NCBI RefSeq assembly: GCF_014805685.1
Contig: NC_060911.1
Span: forward strand, 11,789,212-11,853,211
Length of the DNA: 64,000 nt
Direction: 5' to 3'
Source: Silurus meridionalis
Lineage: Eukaryota; Chordata; Actinopteri; Siluriformes; Siluridae
Made by a program: the position numbers and the translations under genes. Below the pieces are notes generated by a model. It did not search any database, had not been told where the DNA came from, and saw only the letters and a list, made by a program, of their open reading frames with translations. Numbering within the stretch: the stretch's first letter is position 1; each line of letters begins with the position of its first letter. Positions 61,994 through 63,669 of this stretch are shown in pieces.

Positions 61994-63669
61994 GAACTTA
62001 CTTTAAAAGTGAGTACACACCTCACATTTCAGCAACCATTTTATTATATGTTTATTATGTTCTTATGAAGGAATGCATAAGGATCCCAGCAACAACCTGT
62101 GCAGCCCTTGTAAATTAAGGCAGTGTTGGATATCAATGATGCTTCCACCAAATATTCACACTTTGGACACAGTTTTGAAATGTTTACTTACACTTTGCCA
62201 GTTATTTAGACAATAAAGACTGTATGTTGAGTTGTTTTTAGAGGACAGTAAATCTGTACTGATATACAAACTGCACATTGACTACTCTAAAATATATCCA
62301 AGTTTTATTTCTGTAGTATTGTCCCTTTAGAAGATATAATTGCTGAAATGTGAGGGATGTACACACTTTTGTGGAATACAGTATATACAGTATATAGCAT
62401 ATAATTGAGAACAGTAAATAAATCTACCACAGCTTTGGCCTTCCCATTTTGCCTTTAATATCGCATCAAGTCTTTGTAAATAAATCTCTGTTAAATTAAC
62501 ATATTTGGATTTAATCCTTTGGAATTCCTTTGCCTTTGGATTATTCTTTTAGGAAACCATGTCTTTGTTGATTTTGATCTGTTCTTTTGGTTAGTGTCAT
62601 GTTGAAATGTGAAGTTCCTTTAAATTTTAAGCTTTTTGACAAAGAACAAAAGATTCTGTGCCAAAATATCTTGCTATTTGGATCTATTCACTTTCCTATC
62701 TCTCTTGACAAGTGCCAGCTGAAGAATAGCGGCCCCAATGCATAATGCTACCCTCACCATGCTTCACTGTCGGAATGGCGATCCTAGATAATCGATGCAC
62801 AACCTGGCGTGAAATTGCACAACTGACAAAGTGCACTGATGTCGAAGTGAAGCAGGCTGTCCTAGGAGCGTTCAGGCATTCTGACAAATCTTTCTGCCGG
62901 ATCTTTCCAGGCATTAGTTAAATGCTGGGATAAGCATTTAATAAAGCATAAAGCATACAATAAATGCAGTTTCCACCCCTTGAAATTTTATTTTATCACT
63001 TCAAAAGTCCCGGTTTGACTTATAAGTACCTTGTACAGTAGAAATGCAACCCCAAACATTATACAACTACTACAGCAACAGCTGACTTTCGGATAGTTTT
63101 AATCAGAAACTGATGGCAGGTGAAATCCATTTACCTACAGGCCTAATATTGAATGTAAATGGGTAACTCTGAGGACAGTTAGAGCCCCCATTATAAAAGG
63201 TTGTGTAGACATATACAATCTGGGTGTTGTAGGTTTTTTATTTAAAACGTTCCCAATTGTTAAATATTTATTTATTTTTCTTTGGATTTTTGTCTGTTTG
63301 AAGATAACATTAAAATGTAACAAGTCTGTAAATGTTGTTATTTCTTTGTTTGTTTTCTTTATATTCTAAAACCCTGCAATTTTAAGTGTGTGTGGACTTT
63401 CTGTATCCACTGTATTTCTATTCATAAAATTTAAGGAGTTTTATCATGTCTACGGTACGTGTTGCATCTGGTTTGATTCTTCATGTCTAATCTGTATCTT
63501 AATCTGCATCTGGATTTCAGTAAAGTTCCTTTATGTCAGTGTCCACTGTTAAAAACACTATACACAAATTTTTAATTTAACTAAAATATAGTTTGTTACA
63601 ATATTCAGTTTATACCTTCTCTCCTTTTGCTCCAGGAAGTCCAGCCACACCAGGATAACCAGACTCTCC
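2249..63669 (-). CDS. Interrupted-helix collagen gene, internal portion (25 exons seen)
   Basis: The minus strand carries at least 25 short exons encoding Gly-X-Y triplets, the triple-helical part of an extracellular-matrix collagen. Exon sizes are 30, 33, 36, 42, 45, 54, 63, 78 and 81 bp; all are multiples of 3, start with a whole codon (nearly always GGN) and are flanked by AG acceptors and GT donors (one GC). About 406 residues are seen, rich in GEKG, GEPG and GPPG. Short breaks in the repeat occur (GQS-IIKEG, GSSEGG, GP-SEAG, GGIRG, GVGALG, GYT-AEVIPG, GVGVHG), which argues against a fibrillar collagen; phase-0 exon borders argue against type IV. Type XXVIII, XXI/XXII or VI-like collagens remain possible. 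No start, signal peptide, globular domain or stop lies in the window, so the gene continues on both sides. Introns reach about 13 kb and hold nearly all the mobile elements. Collagen identity is sure; the paralog is not. Confidence 0.95.
2936..2978. repeat. (TA)n microsatellite
   Basis: Pure alternating TA tract. Confidence 0.95.
3100..3260 (+). repeat. LINE-type 3' tail ending in (aatct)n
   Basis: Contains gcacttctggttagatgcta and a tail cacaatgacaataatgttga followed by (aatct)n. Similar tails occur at 12100-12235, 43880-43990 and 53940-54055. The parent LINE body is absent. Confidence 0.5.
3383..4096. other. Collagen intron with a Tc1-like terminal fragment
   Basis: Around 3790-3895 is sequence ending cctaataaagtgttctgtaa, resembling the end of a Tc1-type element (compare 5040-5078 and 55390-55425). 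The rest is AT-rich and unrecognised. Confidence 0.4.
4097..4150 (-). CDS. Collagen exon (54 bp)
   Basis: Encodes [18 protein letters not shown], six triplets. Donor GTATTG. The intron before it is only 110 bp. Confidence 0.93.
4261..4296 (-). CDS. Collagen exon (36 bp)
   Basis: Encodes [12 protein letters not shown], four triplets. Donor GTATTC. Confidence 0.92.
4565..4642 (-). CDS. Collagen exon (78 bp) with interruption
   Basis: 26 residues, opening [10 protein letters not shown] and ending GVGVHGPP. The GVGVHG stretch breaks the register much as GVGALG does in exon 8258. Donor GTAAGAG. Confidence 0.91.
4755..5078. mobile_element. Deleted Tc1-like element
   Basis: The left part, gcaacaaaatcatgcagat, and the right end, cctaataaagtggacaatga, match parts of a common fish Tc1-type element. 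Most of the transposase region is gone. Confidence 0.6.
5330..6530 (-). mobile_element. Decayed Tc1-like element split by a LINE tail
   Basis: The ends resemble Tc1 terminal sequence (cagttccaaaagtattaacc near 5341) and decayed transposase sequence follows to about 6530 with many stops. A LINE tail sits inside at 5697-5972. Confidence 0.45.
5697..5972 (+). mobile_element. LINE 3' tail with 6-bp TSD gacaag
   Basis: Runs of tttgcactgtttgcac, then gtagcaccagggttccgga and caaatgacaataaaagcc, with a (ttgac)n end. It is flanked by gacaag at 5691-5696 and 5973-5978. It is the unexpanded relative of the tail at 35000-36124. Confidence 0.65.
6531..6712. repeat. hAT-type terminal fragment
   Basis: Repeated ttacttttacttgag/gtaac motifs end in cacctctg. 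This resembles one end of a common fish hAT element whose TIR begins CAGAGGTG. The other end was not found. Confidence 0.4.
6728..6769 (-). CDS. Collagen exon (42 bp) starting out of register
   Basis: Encodes [14 protein letters not shown]. Five non-Gly residues follow GYT of the preceding exon, then three triplets. Donor GTGGGTC; acceptor TTGATAG. A later AG acceptor would put a stop in frame, so this boundary is preferred. Confidence 0.83.
6886..8050. mobile_element. hAT-family element, copy 2 (TSD gtttatat)
   Basis: The TIRs tagggctgtcaa and ttgacagccctg are flanked by a perfect 8-bp duplication, gtttatat (6878-6885 and 8051-8058). The interior is homologous to copies 1 and 3 in reverse orientation. 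No transposase is present. A pogo-like MITE is nested at 7264-7790. Confidence 0.88.
7264..7790. mobile_element. Nested pogo-like MITE, right end decayed
   Basis: Starts TA-cagtggaacctgggattgcg, the CAGTGGAACC-type terminus of pogo/Tigger-like elements, inside hAT copy 2. The right boundary is unclear. Confidence 0.5.
8258..8338 (-). CDS. Collagen exon (81 bp) with two interruptions
   Basis: 27 residues, opening [10 protein letters not shown] and ending GVGALGYT. One extra residue occurs at GGIRG and a two-residue break at GVGALG. Donor GTAAGTCA. In the RNA, (UG)n/(CUGU)n repeats begin about 30 nt upstream of the acceptor. Confidence 0.92.
8367..8454. repeat. (CA)n / (CAGA)n compound microsatellite
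   Basis: CA, CAGA and ACAG units on the plus strand. On the collagen RNA this is a UG/CUGU repeat just upstream of the acceptor of exon 8258-8338. Confidence 0.95.
8525..8825 (+). pseudogene. LINE reverse transcriptase C-terminal fragment
   Basis: A broken frame encodes [24 protein letters not shown] sequence, typical of the C-terminal end of jockey/Rex-type LINE proteins. A related piece is at 41150-41285. Only about 100 bp is readable. Confidence 0.5.
8830..9605 (+). mobile_element. L2-type LINE, 5'-truncated, with 3' tail
   Basis: The first part encodes the L2-type RT C-terminus ([16 protein letters not shown], then [17 protein letters not shown] with stops). The 3' region ends in the tail gtaaagctgctttgggacaa and caatacaaataaa. 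The element is inactive. Confidence 0.7.
9700..9757. repeat. (TA)n microsatellite
   Basis: Pure TA tract directly before the pogo-like element at 9759. With 10330-10341 and 11895-11964 it seems to form one tract split by two insertions. Confidence 0.95.
9759..10327. mobile_element. pogo-like MITE, copy A
   Basis: Both ends are cagtggaaccc/gggttccactg, with long inverted subterminal sequences such as gttacctcgacaaccc, and TA on the right. Versus copy C (60985-61925) it lacks two internal segments. There is no complete transposase. The termini suggest mobilisation by a pogo/Tigger-type enzyme. Confidence 0.75.
10342..11894 (-). mobile_element. Nearly full-length Tc1/mariner element
   Basis: 1,553 bp between TA dinucleotides. 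The TIRs are cagggagtgcagaattatta and its inverse at 11870-11894. A second inner copy of the attattaggcaa motif is present at each end (10540-10555 and 11698-11712), an IR/DR-like layout. The minus strand holds a frameshifted DDE transposase. It sits inside the same TA tract as pogo-like copy A. Confidence 0.88.
10668..11690 (-). pseudogene. Frameshifted Tc1/mariner DDE transposase
   Basis: The N-terminal part (about 11497-11690) contains LRKVKNSEI and a helix-turn-helix-like region. The middle part (10914-11246) holds [17 protein letters not shown] and QDNAPSH motifs, with the first two catalytic acids. The C-terminal part (10668-10870) follows a PIENLWS-type motif for the third. The parts lie in different frames, so no intact enzyme is made. 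It would cut and paste DNA at TA sites. Confidence 0.75.
11895..11964. repeat. (TA)n microsatellite
   Basis: Pure TA tract that follows the right end of the Tc1/mariner element. Confidence 0.95.
11965..12240 (+). repeat. LINE-type 3' tail
   Basis: Ends gcacttctggtagatgct and gcaatgacaataaagttcta, the same tail type as 3150-3260 and 53940-54055. No LINE body is seen. Confidence 0.45.
12494..12547 (-). CDS. Collagen exon (54 bp)
   Basis: Encodes [18 protein letters not shown], six triplets. Donor GTAAAC. Confidence 0.92.
12701..12719. repeat. Poly(A) run
   Basis: An uninterrupted A run in the intron. Confidence 0.9.
12905..13152 (-). mobile_element. tRNA-derived SINE, minus orientation
   Basis: In reverse complement it starts ggtagctcagt (A-box like) and has a ggttcaagca-type B-box position, then gggcccttgagcaaggccc and a gaatttcactgtgctgtata tail. 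Related copies are at 49470-49660 and 58460-58650. Confidence 0.65.
13519..13572 (-). CDS. Collagen exon (54 bp) with GC donor
   Basis: Encodes [18 protein letters not shown], six triplets. The frame-keeping donor reads AAG|GCAAGTAA, a GC-AG intron with otherwise consensus positions. The nearest GT, 4 nt further on, would break the frame. Confidence 0.9.
13844..13862. repeat. Poly(T) run
   Basis: An uninterrupted T run in the intron between exons 14023 and 13519. Confidence 0.9.
14023..14067 (-). CDS. Collagen exon (45 bp)
   Basis: Encodes [15 protein letters not shown], five triplets. Donor GTTAGTG. Confidence 0.91.
14331..14392. repeat. (GT)n microsatellite
   Basis: Interrupted GT tract. 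Confidence 0.95.
14400..14945 (+). pseudogene. Decayed LINE fragment
   Basis: Contains gctgatgacata (an ADD-like remnant) and then sequence resembling an RT C-terminus (around 14700-14900: gtccggactgctgcaaca). There are many stops and indels. The family is uncertain. Confidence 0.35.
14947..15668. mobile_element. MITE with ttccggactataa termini, copy 1
   Basis: Starts aatttccggactataa and ends in the inverse gcttatagtccgaaaaat. There is no coding capacity. The copies at 41289-42329 share the interior (gacgaggattatgt, cgtaacgctgttgcc). A DNA transposon of uncertain superfamily. Confidence 0.7.
15760..16180 (-). mobile_element. Tc1-like remnant
   Basis: Around 15975-16050 the minus strand resembles a Tc1 transposase C-terminal motif (a GCTCTAGGATGAACTGGATC-type stretch, LLWDELD-like). 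The left end has gaaaagtgtggaaacacct. It is heavily decayed. Confidence 0.45.
16420..16455 (-). CDS. Collagen exon (36 bp)
   Basis: Encodes [12 protein letters not shown], four triplets. Donor GTAAAAC. Confidence 0.91.
16792..16836 (-). CDS. Collagen exon (45 bp) starting out of register
   Basis: Encodes [15 protein letters not shown]. The first three residues are non-triplet, then four GEK/GDM triplets follow. Donor GTGAGTG. Confidence 0.9.
17080..17118 (-). CDS. Candidate 39-nt non-collagenous collagen exon
   Basis: The minus strand has a strong acceptor (a TGTTCTGCCTTGCAG-type pyrimidine tract), then 39 open nucleotides encoding [13 protein letters not shown], then donor GTACGTTT. It lies between exons 29962, which ends on an incomplete triplet, and 16792, which starts with SEA rather than Gly. 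Adding it keeps the frame. It would insert a 13-residue non-helical segment. There is no Gly-X-Y signature, so support is splice sites, frame and position only. Confidence 0.4.
17351..17540 (-). mobile_element. tRNA-Glu-derived SINE, 5'-truncated
   Basis: Same family as 27113-27362 and 27870-28098. Tail side cttctcccgttaggggtcgc. The tRNA part is cut at gtgagagcg, so only the second half (gaccggggatcgaacccggg in plus sense) remains. Confidence 0.8.
17541..18173. other. AT-rich intron, nothing recognised
   Basis: AT-rich intronic sequence up to the gypsy insertion. No gene or repeat was recognised. Confidence 0.5.
18174..18954 (+). repeat. Gypsy 5' LTR with duplicated promoter segment
   Basis: 781 bp, TG...CA. 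Holds two copies of a segment with the TATA-like ctgtatataaaatac (18391-18585 and 18801-18887). The first copy contains an extra 107 bp that begins GT and ends AG. A long C/T-rich tract (18718-18810) lies between them. Confidence 0.95.
18415..18521 (+). other. Intron-like 107-bp GT...AG segment in 5' LTR
   Basis: Begins GTATGCTG and ends TTGTTGACAG, with an attaattgctag stretch inside. It is precisely absent from the second copy of the same segment at 18801-18887. The same segment occurs in the 3' LTR at 26237-26343. Confidence 0.7.
18956..18973 (+). other. Primer binding site, tRNA-His type
   Basis: tggtgccgtgacccggat begins one base after the 5' LTR. It matches the complement of the 3' end of vertebrate tRNA-His with one difference (CCC for CTC). 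Confidence 0.8.
19327..20666 (+). pseudogene. Gypsy gag (capsid and zinc knuckles), frameshifted
   Basis: The first ATG pair is at 19327 and opens [10 protein letters not shown]. The reading frame then shifts near 19615, 19800 and 19855 and after 20040. The last part (20211-20666) encodes two zinc knuckles: [15 protein letters not shown] (CX2CX4HX5C) and [14 protein letters not shown] (CX2CX4HX4C), the RNA-binding nucleocapsid. Gag would form the particle that packages element RNA. As written no full Gag can be made. Confidence 0.8.
20755..21405 (+). CDS. Gypsy aspartic protease domain
   Basis: Carries the retropepsin active-site motif [12 protein letters not shown], with DTG at 20878-20886, and a later [11 protein letters not shown] stretch like the ILG motif near the end of retroviral-type proteases. 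It cleaves the Gag-Pol polyprotein. The open frame lacks an obvious ATG at its left edge, as expected for a Pol segment reached by readthrough or frameshift. It runs to a stop at 21405; the next Pol segment overlaps in another frame. Confidence 0.75.
   Translation: MRKCPKFSKVIVQNTMRTSQSESLFYTNVLVQDRVEIQGMMDTGSMATTISADIIPMLKQAGVMTEDMLAPADIVLVGCGGKQTSPLGLCDLKLEVYGYKFLVPVLFVKGQIDPIVLGTNVLKPLIRHFKSNDGFWRVMSNPDSPCQNDSSQFLRLLSNLERWRGESIPDKVGTLKLKSSVILRPMTEHLVWGRLPTGSRHQLAVRYSLSHVHPHV
21327..23310 (+). pseudogene. Gypsy reverse transcriptase-RNase H, one frameshift
   Basis: The first part (21327-22109) leads into RT. A frameshift near 22090-22110, at a run of six G and then six T, moves to a second open frame to 23310. 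RT motifs include [24 protein letters not shown] and the catalytic YLDD at 22303-22314. RNase H follows with [17 protein letters not shown] and TDNNPLKYI. It converts element RNA to DNA. If the G-run is a sequencing or assembly error, the domain may be intact. Confidence 0.9.
23730..24688 (+). pseudogene. Gypsy integrase (zinc finger and DD35E core), frameshifted
   Basis: The HHCC zinc finger (HDDAGH...CKRC) lies in 23730-23963. The catalytic core follows in another frame (23945-24688): Asp in CIDFW at 23972-23974, Asp in HSDQG, and Glu in NGQVERMN with exactly 35 residues between the last two. It inserts the cDNA into the genome. The frame change near 23940 splits finger from core. Confidence 0.9.
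24640..25382 (+). CDS. Gypsy Pol C-terminal extension
   Basis: Open frame running from the integrase C-terminus ([19 protein letters not shown], an SH3-like end seen in gypsy integrases) into an acidic Ser/Asp-rich tail that ends [12 protein letters not shown] and stop at 25382. No envelope signature (signal peptide or transmembrane segment) was noticed. The frame differs from that of the integrase core. Confidence 0.6.
25383..26002 (+). other. Gypsy 3' untranslated region and polypurine tract
   Basis: Non-coding, T-rich; ends in agtgggggtgag (about 25991-26002), directly before the 3' LTR, as expected of a plus-strand primer. Confidence 0.7.
26003..26785 (+). repeat. Gypsy 3' LTR
   Basis: 783 bp. 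Same internal layout as the 5' LTR, including the 107-bp GT...AG segment at 26237-26343. Differences from the 5' LTR are lengths of C, T and A runs and one CT unit; I saw no base substitutions. Confidence 0.95.
26860..26960 (+). repeat. L2-like LINE 3' tail fragment
   Basis: tctgtaaagctgtttgggac and gcactatacaaataaa match the tails at 914-1128 and 9390-9605. Confidence 0.6.
27113..27362 (-). mobile_element. tRNA-Glu-derived SINE with 12-bp TSD
   Basis: Flanked by ctctgctaatta at 27101-27112 and 27363-27374. The minus strand begins with a tRNA-Glu-like head (ccctagtggtctagtggtta, ending ccccggtcagggaa) and ends in ggcgacccctaatgggagaa plus a gaaag tail. It contains A- and B-box positions. Confidence 0.9.
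27870..28098 (+). mobile_element. tRNA-Glu-derived SINE with 18-bp TSD
   Basis: The head (27871-27945) is nearly a whole tRNA-Glu: tcccctggtggtctagtggt, anticodon region cgctctcaccg, and gggttcgttccccggtcagg. The body and the tail gtggcgacccctaacgggag follow. The duplication tttttgctttggtaatcg lies at 27852-27869 and 28099-28116. The LINE at 28127 has the same tail type, suggesting it supplies the machinery. Confidence 0.92.
28127..29301 (+). mobile_element. RTE-like LINE, 5'-truncated
   Basis: Encodes C-terminal LINE protein motifs [29 protein letters not shown] and [20 protein letters not shown], with stops and deletions between. It ends gtggcgacccctaatgggag and (gaa)n. It is flanked by aatcgcatttattca (28112-28126) and aatcacatttattca (29302-29316), one mismatch in 15. 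Confidence 0.82.
28140..29267 (+). pseudogene. Broken RTE-like LINE reverse transcriptase C-terminus
   Basis: Pieces at 28140-28414, 28548-28787 and 29040-29267 lie in different frames. The first is a linker region, the second carries the post-catalytic RT stretch ([23 protein letters not shown]), the third the C-terminal [11 protein letters not shown] segment. The catalytic FADD region is missing between the first and second, so it is inactive. Confidence 0.75.
29794..29855. repeat. (AC)n microsatellite
   Basis: AC tract beginning with cacgcgcacacacgcacac. Confidence 0.95.
29962..29994 (-). CDS. Collagen exon (33 bp)
   Basis: Encodes [11 protein letters not shown], three triplets plus an incomplete fourth (GP). 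Donor GTAAGTAT. The incomplete last triplet means a repeat break at the junction with the next exon, which is either 16792 or the candidate at 17080. The following intron is about 13 kb and holds the gypsy element. Confidence 0.9.
30095..30139 (-). CDS. Collagen exon (45 bp)
   Basis: Encodes [15 protein letters not shown], five triplets. Donor GTACAG. It lies in a tight cluster with the exons at 30301 and 29962. Confidence 0.93.
30198..30253. repeat. (GT)n microsatellite inside a 161-bp collagen intron
   Basis: On the collagen RNA this is a CA repeat filling about a third of the intron 30140-30300. Confidence 0.95.
30301..30363 (-). CDS. Collagen exon (63 bp)
   Basis: Seven triplets; it opens [10 protein letters not shown] and closes GQRGEKGDA. 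Donor GTATGTG. It is followed by a 161-bp intron, about a third of which is a CA repeat. Confidence 0.93.
30364..32459. other. Long intron stretch, nothing recognised
   Basis: AT-rich sequence without collagen exon signatures; no clear repeat family was recognised. Confidence 0.5.
32460..33190 (+). mobile_element. Tc1-like (Sleeping Beauty type) remnant
   Basis: Readable blocks include tctggaggaaatcagtcatt and a stretch like [18 protein letters not shown], then DFNPI..HIWGELR-like sequence and ggtctgaatacttaca at the end. Stops and deletions are frequent. It retains the second and third catalytic-region contexts only. Confidence 0.65.
33195..34905 (+). pseudogene. LINE reverse transcriptase, catalytic core deleted
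   Basis: Segments in several frames: a linker with [17 protein letters not shown] fingers with [14 protein letters not shown] and [16 protein letters not shown], palm entry [20 protein letters not shown], then [10 protein letters not shown] joined directly to [20 protein letters not shown]. The FADD segment that normally lies between is gone. The C-terminus (34396-34905) keeps [18 protein letters not shown]. The element cannot move itself. Confidence 0.8.
35312..36042 (+). repeat. 20-bp minisatellite in LINE 3' tail
   Basis: About 730 bp of units like gctctatgttgtgtgatgag, with variants gtgttaaag and gtgatgtagt. A 120-bp higher-order block repeats (start points near 35791 and 35911, and a related one at 35444). 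The unexpanded relative at 5850-5878 has about one such unit. Confidence 0.92.
36223..36289. repeat. (TA)n microsatellite
   Basis: Pure AT tract directly left of the hAT-type MITE. Confidence 0.95.
36298..36650. mobile_element. hAT-type MITE with perfect 8-bp TSD
   Basis: 353 bp. TIRs caggggtcacca and tggtgacccctg; target duplication ctgtacag at 36290-36297 and 36651-36658. No coding capacity. The interior right half is GC-rich (ggtgcccgcgggcaccat, palindromic). Confidence 0.9.
36660..37701. other. Intron stretch, nothing recognised
   Basis: AT-rich, no clear repeat or exon until 37702. Confidence 0.5.
37702..37737 (-). CDS. Collagen exon (36 bp) with interruption
   Basis: Encodes [12 protein letters not shown]. 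The stretch GSSEGG breaks the triplet register. Donor GTAAGC. An A-rich run (37743-37777) on the plus strand gives a strong polypyrimidine tract before the acceptor. Confidence 0.88.
38235..38950 (-). repeat. Dispersed repeat fragment (family not identified)
   Basis: Contains tactgtgtaaaagttttaag, later ggtgtcaccaccctttggct and acttgcacaaagtcagggat. These match, from memory, a repeat common in fish genomes. An open frame at 38442-38696 on the minus strand has no motif I recognise. Confidence 0.4.
39060..39660 (+). pseudogene. LINE reverse transcriptase fragments (Rex-like)
   Basis: Discontinuous stretches resemble a jockey/Rex [15 protein letters not shown], a short FAYKAK region and [15 protein letters not shown] near the end. 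The palm core is deleted. Heavily decayed. Confidence 0.5.
39661..40573. other. Intron stretch, nothing recognised
   Basis: No exon signature or clear repeat noted before exon 40574. Confidence 0.45.
40574..40618 (-). CDS. Collagen exon (45 bp)
   Basis: Encodes [15 protein letters not shown], five triplets. Donor GTAAGAAC. Confidence 0.93.
40720..41285 (+). repeat. SINE/LINE-like fragments
   Basis: 40720-40790 (catcaaatcttatttgtcac, gtagtgaaatgctattta) looks like a dispersed SINE-type sequence. 41150-41285 encodes [23 protein letters not shown] LINE C-terminus, related to 8580-8640. The family is not established. Confidence 0.4.
41289..41543. mobile_element. MITE copy 2, truncated
   Basis: The first ~255 bp of the family at 14947, ending at gacgaggatta, where copy 3 begins. 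The missing right part is not found after copy 3. Confidence 0.7.
41544..42329. mobile_element. MITE copy 3, complete
   Basis: Begins ccgtaatttccggactataa and ends gtcttatagtctgaaaaata. It carries a short GT tract (41775-41797) and a segment near 42175-42240 that copy 1 lacks. Confidence 0.75.
42430..43095 (+). mobile_element. hAT (TTF-type) 5' fragment
   Basis: Homologous to 52690-53280. Shares ccaatcagatttcagcc and cgtcctctgattggttg, then an open stretch with RRSANPEAS and [19 protein letters not shown], resembling the TTF-type zinc finger start of hAT transposases of the ZMYM1-like group. The termini are missing and a Tc1 remnant follows directly. Confidence 0.6.
43100..43880 (+). mobile_element. 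Tc1-like remnant
   Basis: Blocks such as gcacctgaaggactctcaga, gtctggaggaaaccaggca and gtggtggcagcatcatactg match the core of a fish Tc1 transposase; the end has ttcaacaaagtattgagcaa. A large internal part is deleted and frames are broken. Confidence 0.75.
43880..43990 (+). repeat. LINE-type 3' tail fragment
   Basis: ttgcacttttggtagattct and preceding text resemble the tails at 12100-12235 and 53940-54055. Confidence 0.4.
44233..44291. repeat. (AC)n microsatellite
   Basis: Pure AC tract. Confidence 0.95.
44292..46236. other. Intron stretch, nothing recognised
   Basis: AT-rich; no exon signature or clear repeat was recognised. Confidence 0.45.
46237..46290 (-). CDS. Collagen exon (54 bp)
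   Basis: Encodes [18 protein letters not shown], six triplets. Donor GTAAGTAG. Only 211 bp of intron separates it from the 30-bp exon upstream in the gene. Confidence 0.94.
46502..46531 (-). CDS. Collagen exon (30 bp) with a repeat interruption
   Basis: Encodes [10 protein letters not shown]. It opens with four non-triplet residues, creating the break GQS-IIKE-GQK, then returns to Gly-X-Y. Donor GTAAATGC. At 30 bp it is the smallest exon seen; frame and splice sites fit its neighbours. Confidence 0.88.
46586..46653. repeat. (TA)n microsatellite
   Basis: Pure AT tract. Confidence 0.95.
46809..46866. repeat. (TA)n microsatellite
   Basis: Pure AT tract just left of hAT copy 3. Confidence 0.95.
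46880..47590. mobile_element. hAT-family element, copy 3
   Basis: TIRs taggactgtcaa and cgacagccctaa-type ends; flanks attaatat and ataaatat (7 of 8). The interior matches copy 1 (2387-3374) in the same orientation. Confidence 0.75.
47591..48557. other. Intron stretch, nothing recognised
   Basis: AT-rich; no gene or clear repeat was recognised. Confidence 0.45.
48558..48593 (-). CDS. Collagen exon (36 bp)
   Basis: Encodes [12 protein letters not shown], four triplets. Donor GTAAGTA. The next exon does not begin with Gly, so the repeat breaks at this junction. Confidence 0.93.
48594..49469. other. Intron stretch, nothing recognised
   Basis: No exon signature or clear repeat was recognised. 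Confidence 0.45.
49470..49660 (+). mobile_element. tRNA-derived SINE (same family as 12905)
   Basis: Includes gggttcacacccctgccaag (B-box region), tgggcccttgaacaaggccc and tgtatgatggctgagcacag, ending aatttcactgtgctctaatg and tgacaaaataa. Confidence 0.65.
49661..50665. other. Intron stretch, nothing recognised
   Basis: No exon signature or clear repeat was recognised. Confidence 0.45.
50666..50719 (-). CDS. Collagen exon (54 bp)
   Basis: Encodes [18 protein letters not shown], six triplets. Donor GTAAGTC. Confidence 0.93.
51047..51086. repeat. (TA)n microsatellite
   Basis: Pure AT tract. Confidence 0.95.
51087..52620. other. Intron stretch, nothing recognised
   Basis: AT-rich; no exon signature or clear repeat was recognised. 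Confidence 0.45.
52629..53646 (+). mobile_element. hAT (TTF-type) element with intact ends, internally deleted
   Basis: 1,018 bp flanked by a perfect 8-bp duplication, catgaaca (52621-52628 and 53647-53654). The ends are cagtggtgggcgg and ccgccactg. It contains CCAAT-type boxes in both orientations and the start of a transposase-like exon with ARKGF-like context near 53215-53265, but no full transposase. Confidence 0.88.
52820..53030. promoter_or_regulatory. CCAAT-box cluster conserved among hAT copies
   Basis: gtccaatcagatttcagcc and ctctgattggttggtcag occur upstream of the transposase-like exon, and match the copies at 42610-42830 and 27450-27590. A promoter role is inferred. Confidence 0.4.
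53930..54060 (+). repeat. LINE-type 3' tail
   Basis: ttgcactttttatagatgct and gtgcagtgacaatgaagtaa; same type as 12100-12235. Confidence 0.45.
54101..54154 (-). CDS. Collagen exon (54 bp)
   Basis: Encodes [18 protein letters not shown], six triplets. Donor GTAAGTT; the acceptor is preceded by a T-run (RNA sense). Confidence 0.93.
54656..54714. repeat. (AAT)n microsatellite
   Basis: Trinucleotide ATA/AAT tract. Confidence 0.95.
54715..55250. other. Intron stretch, possible dispersed repeat
   Basis: Sequence after the AAT tract may belong to a LINE-type repeat, but I recognise no motif. Confidence 0.35.
55251..55425. mobile_element. Tc1-like right-end fragment
   Basis: tcttgaccatgtctacatgc, gccatgtgattggctgatta and the end cctaataaagtggccagtga match one end of a common fish Tc1-type element. 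Compare the end at 5040-5078. Confidence 0.7.
55501..55545 (-). CDS. Collagen exon (45 bp) with tandem donors
   Basis: Encodes [15 protein letters not shown], five triplets. The donor that keeps the frame is GTTCGT, directly after AAG. A consensus GTAAGT lies 4 nt downstream (donor region reads GTTCGTAAGT). Using it would make a 49-nt exon and shift the frame of the rest of the protein. The next exon (54101) opens with GGT in frame 0, so the 45-nt form is chosen here. Confidence 0.9.
55841..55990. mobile_element. Tc1-like left-end fragment
   Basis: cagtgcattcagaaagtatt at the left and ttgttatgttgcccctctga resemble the terminal part of Sleeping Beauty-type Tc1 elements. Confidence 0.55.
56012..57480. 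mobile_element. hAT-like element split by pogo-like copy B
   Basis: Starts ggggtgttacggtacaggaa; its AT-rich interior (57116-57360) matches 60130-60400. The right end is not clear. Copy B (56164-57113) sits inside. Confidence 0.5.
56164..57113. mobile_element. pogo-like MITE, copy B (inverted)
   Basis: Ends cagtggaacccggttat and ataaccgggttctactg, TA on both sides. Orientation is opposite to copies A and C. Same interior as copy C, including a segment near 56410-56590 that is missing from A. Confidence 0.8.
57481..58048. other. Intron stretch, nothing recognised
   Basis: AT-rich; no exon signature or clear repeat was recognised. Confidence 0.4.
58049..58102 (-). CDS. Collagen exon (54 bp)
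   Basis: Encodes [18 protein letters not shown], six triplets. Donor GTAAGTG. The acceptor follows a thymine-rich stretch (A-run on the plus strand). Confidence 0.93.
58460..58650 (+). mobile_element. tRNA-derived SINE (same family as 12905)
   Basis: gtaagctctgggttactgat, then gcttcaggggcgctgtatca and tcaatgtgctgtaaggtaca. The left part is decayed. Confidence 0.6.
58814..58858 (-). CDS. Collagen exon (45 bp)
   Basis: Encodes [15 protein letters not shown], five triplets. Donor GTATAC. A 4.8-kb intron full of transposon copies separates it from the exon at 63616. Confidence 0.93.
58859..60000. other. Intron stretch, nothing recognised
   Basis: AT-rich; no exon signature or clear repeat was recognised. 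Confidence 0.45.
60027..60870. mobile_element. hAT-like element (ggggtgtcatggtac ends)
   Basis: Left end aggggtgtcatggtacac, right end gttacaaacacccct (about 60856-60870). The interior matches the element at 56012-57480. A GT tract (60465-60501) lies inside. The target duplication is unclear in AT-rich flanks. Confidence 0.6.
60902..60982. repeat. (GT)n(TA)n compound microsatellite
   Basis: GT units run directly into a TA tract ending at pogo-like copy C. Confidence 0.95.
60985..61925. mobile_element. pogo-like MITE, copy C
   Basis: Ends cagtggaacccacttat and ataaccgggttccactg, inside a TA tract. It is the longer version of copy A. Inverted subterminal blocks occur at both ends; there is no full transposase. 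Confidence 0.8.
61926..61991. repeat. (TA)n and (AC)n microsatellite
   Basis: TA tract continuing after copy C, then an AC tract. Confidence 0.95.
62420..62925 (-). mobile_element. Tc1-like remnant
   Basis: The minus strand at 62696-62800 reads [20 protein letters not shown], a decayed form of the Tc1 transposase KHGGGSIM motif. Flanking sequence is diverged and interrupted. Confidence 0.65.
62926..63615. other. Intron stretch, nothing recognised
   Basis: AT-rich; no exon or clear repeat until exon 63616. Confidence 0.45.
63616..63669 (-). CDS. Collagen exon (54 bp)
   Basis: Encodes [18 protein letters not shown], six uninterrupted triplets. It is the most 5' exon of the gene in this window. 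Donor GTATAAAC; the acceptor AG lies at 63670-63671. Confidence 0.93.
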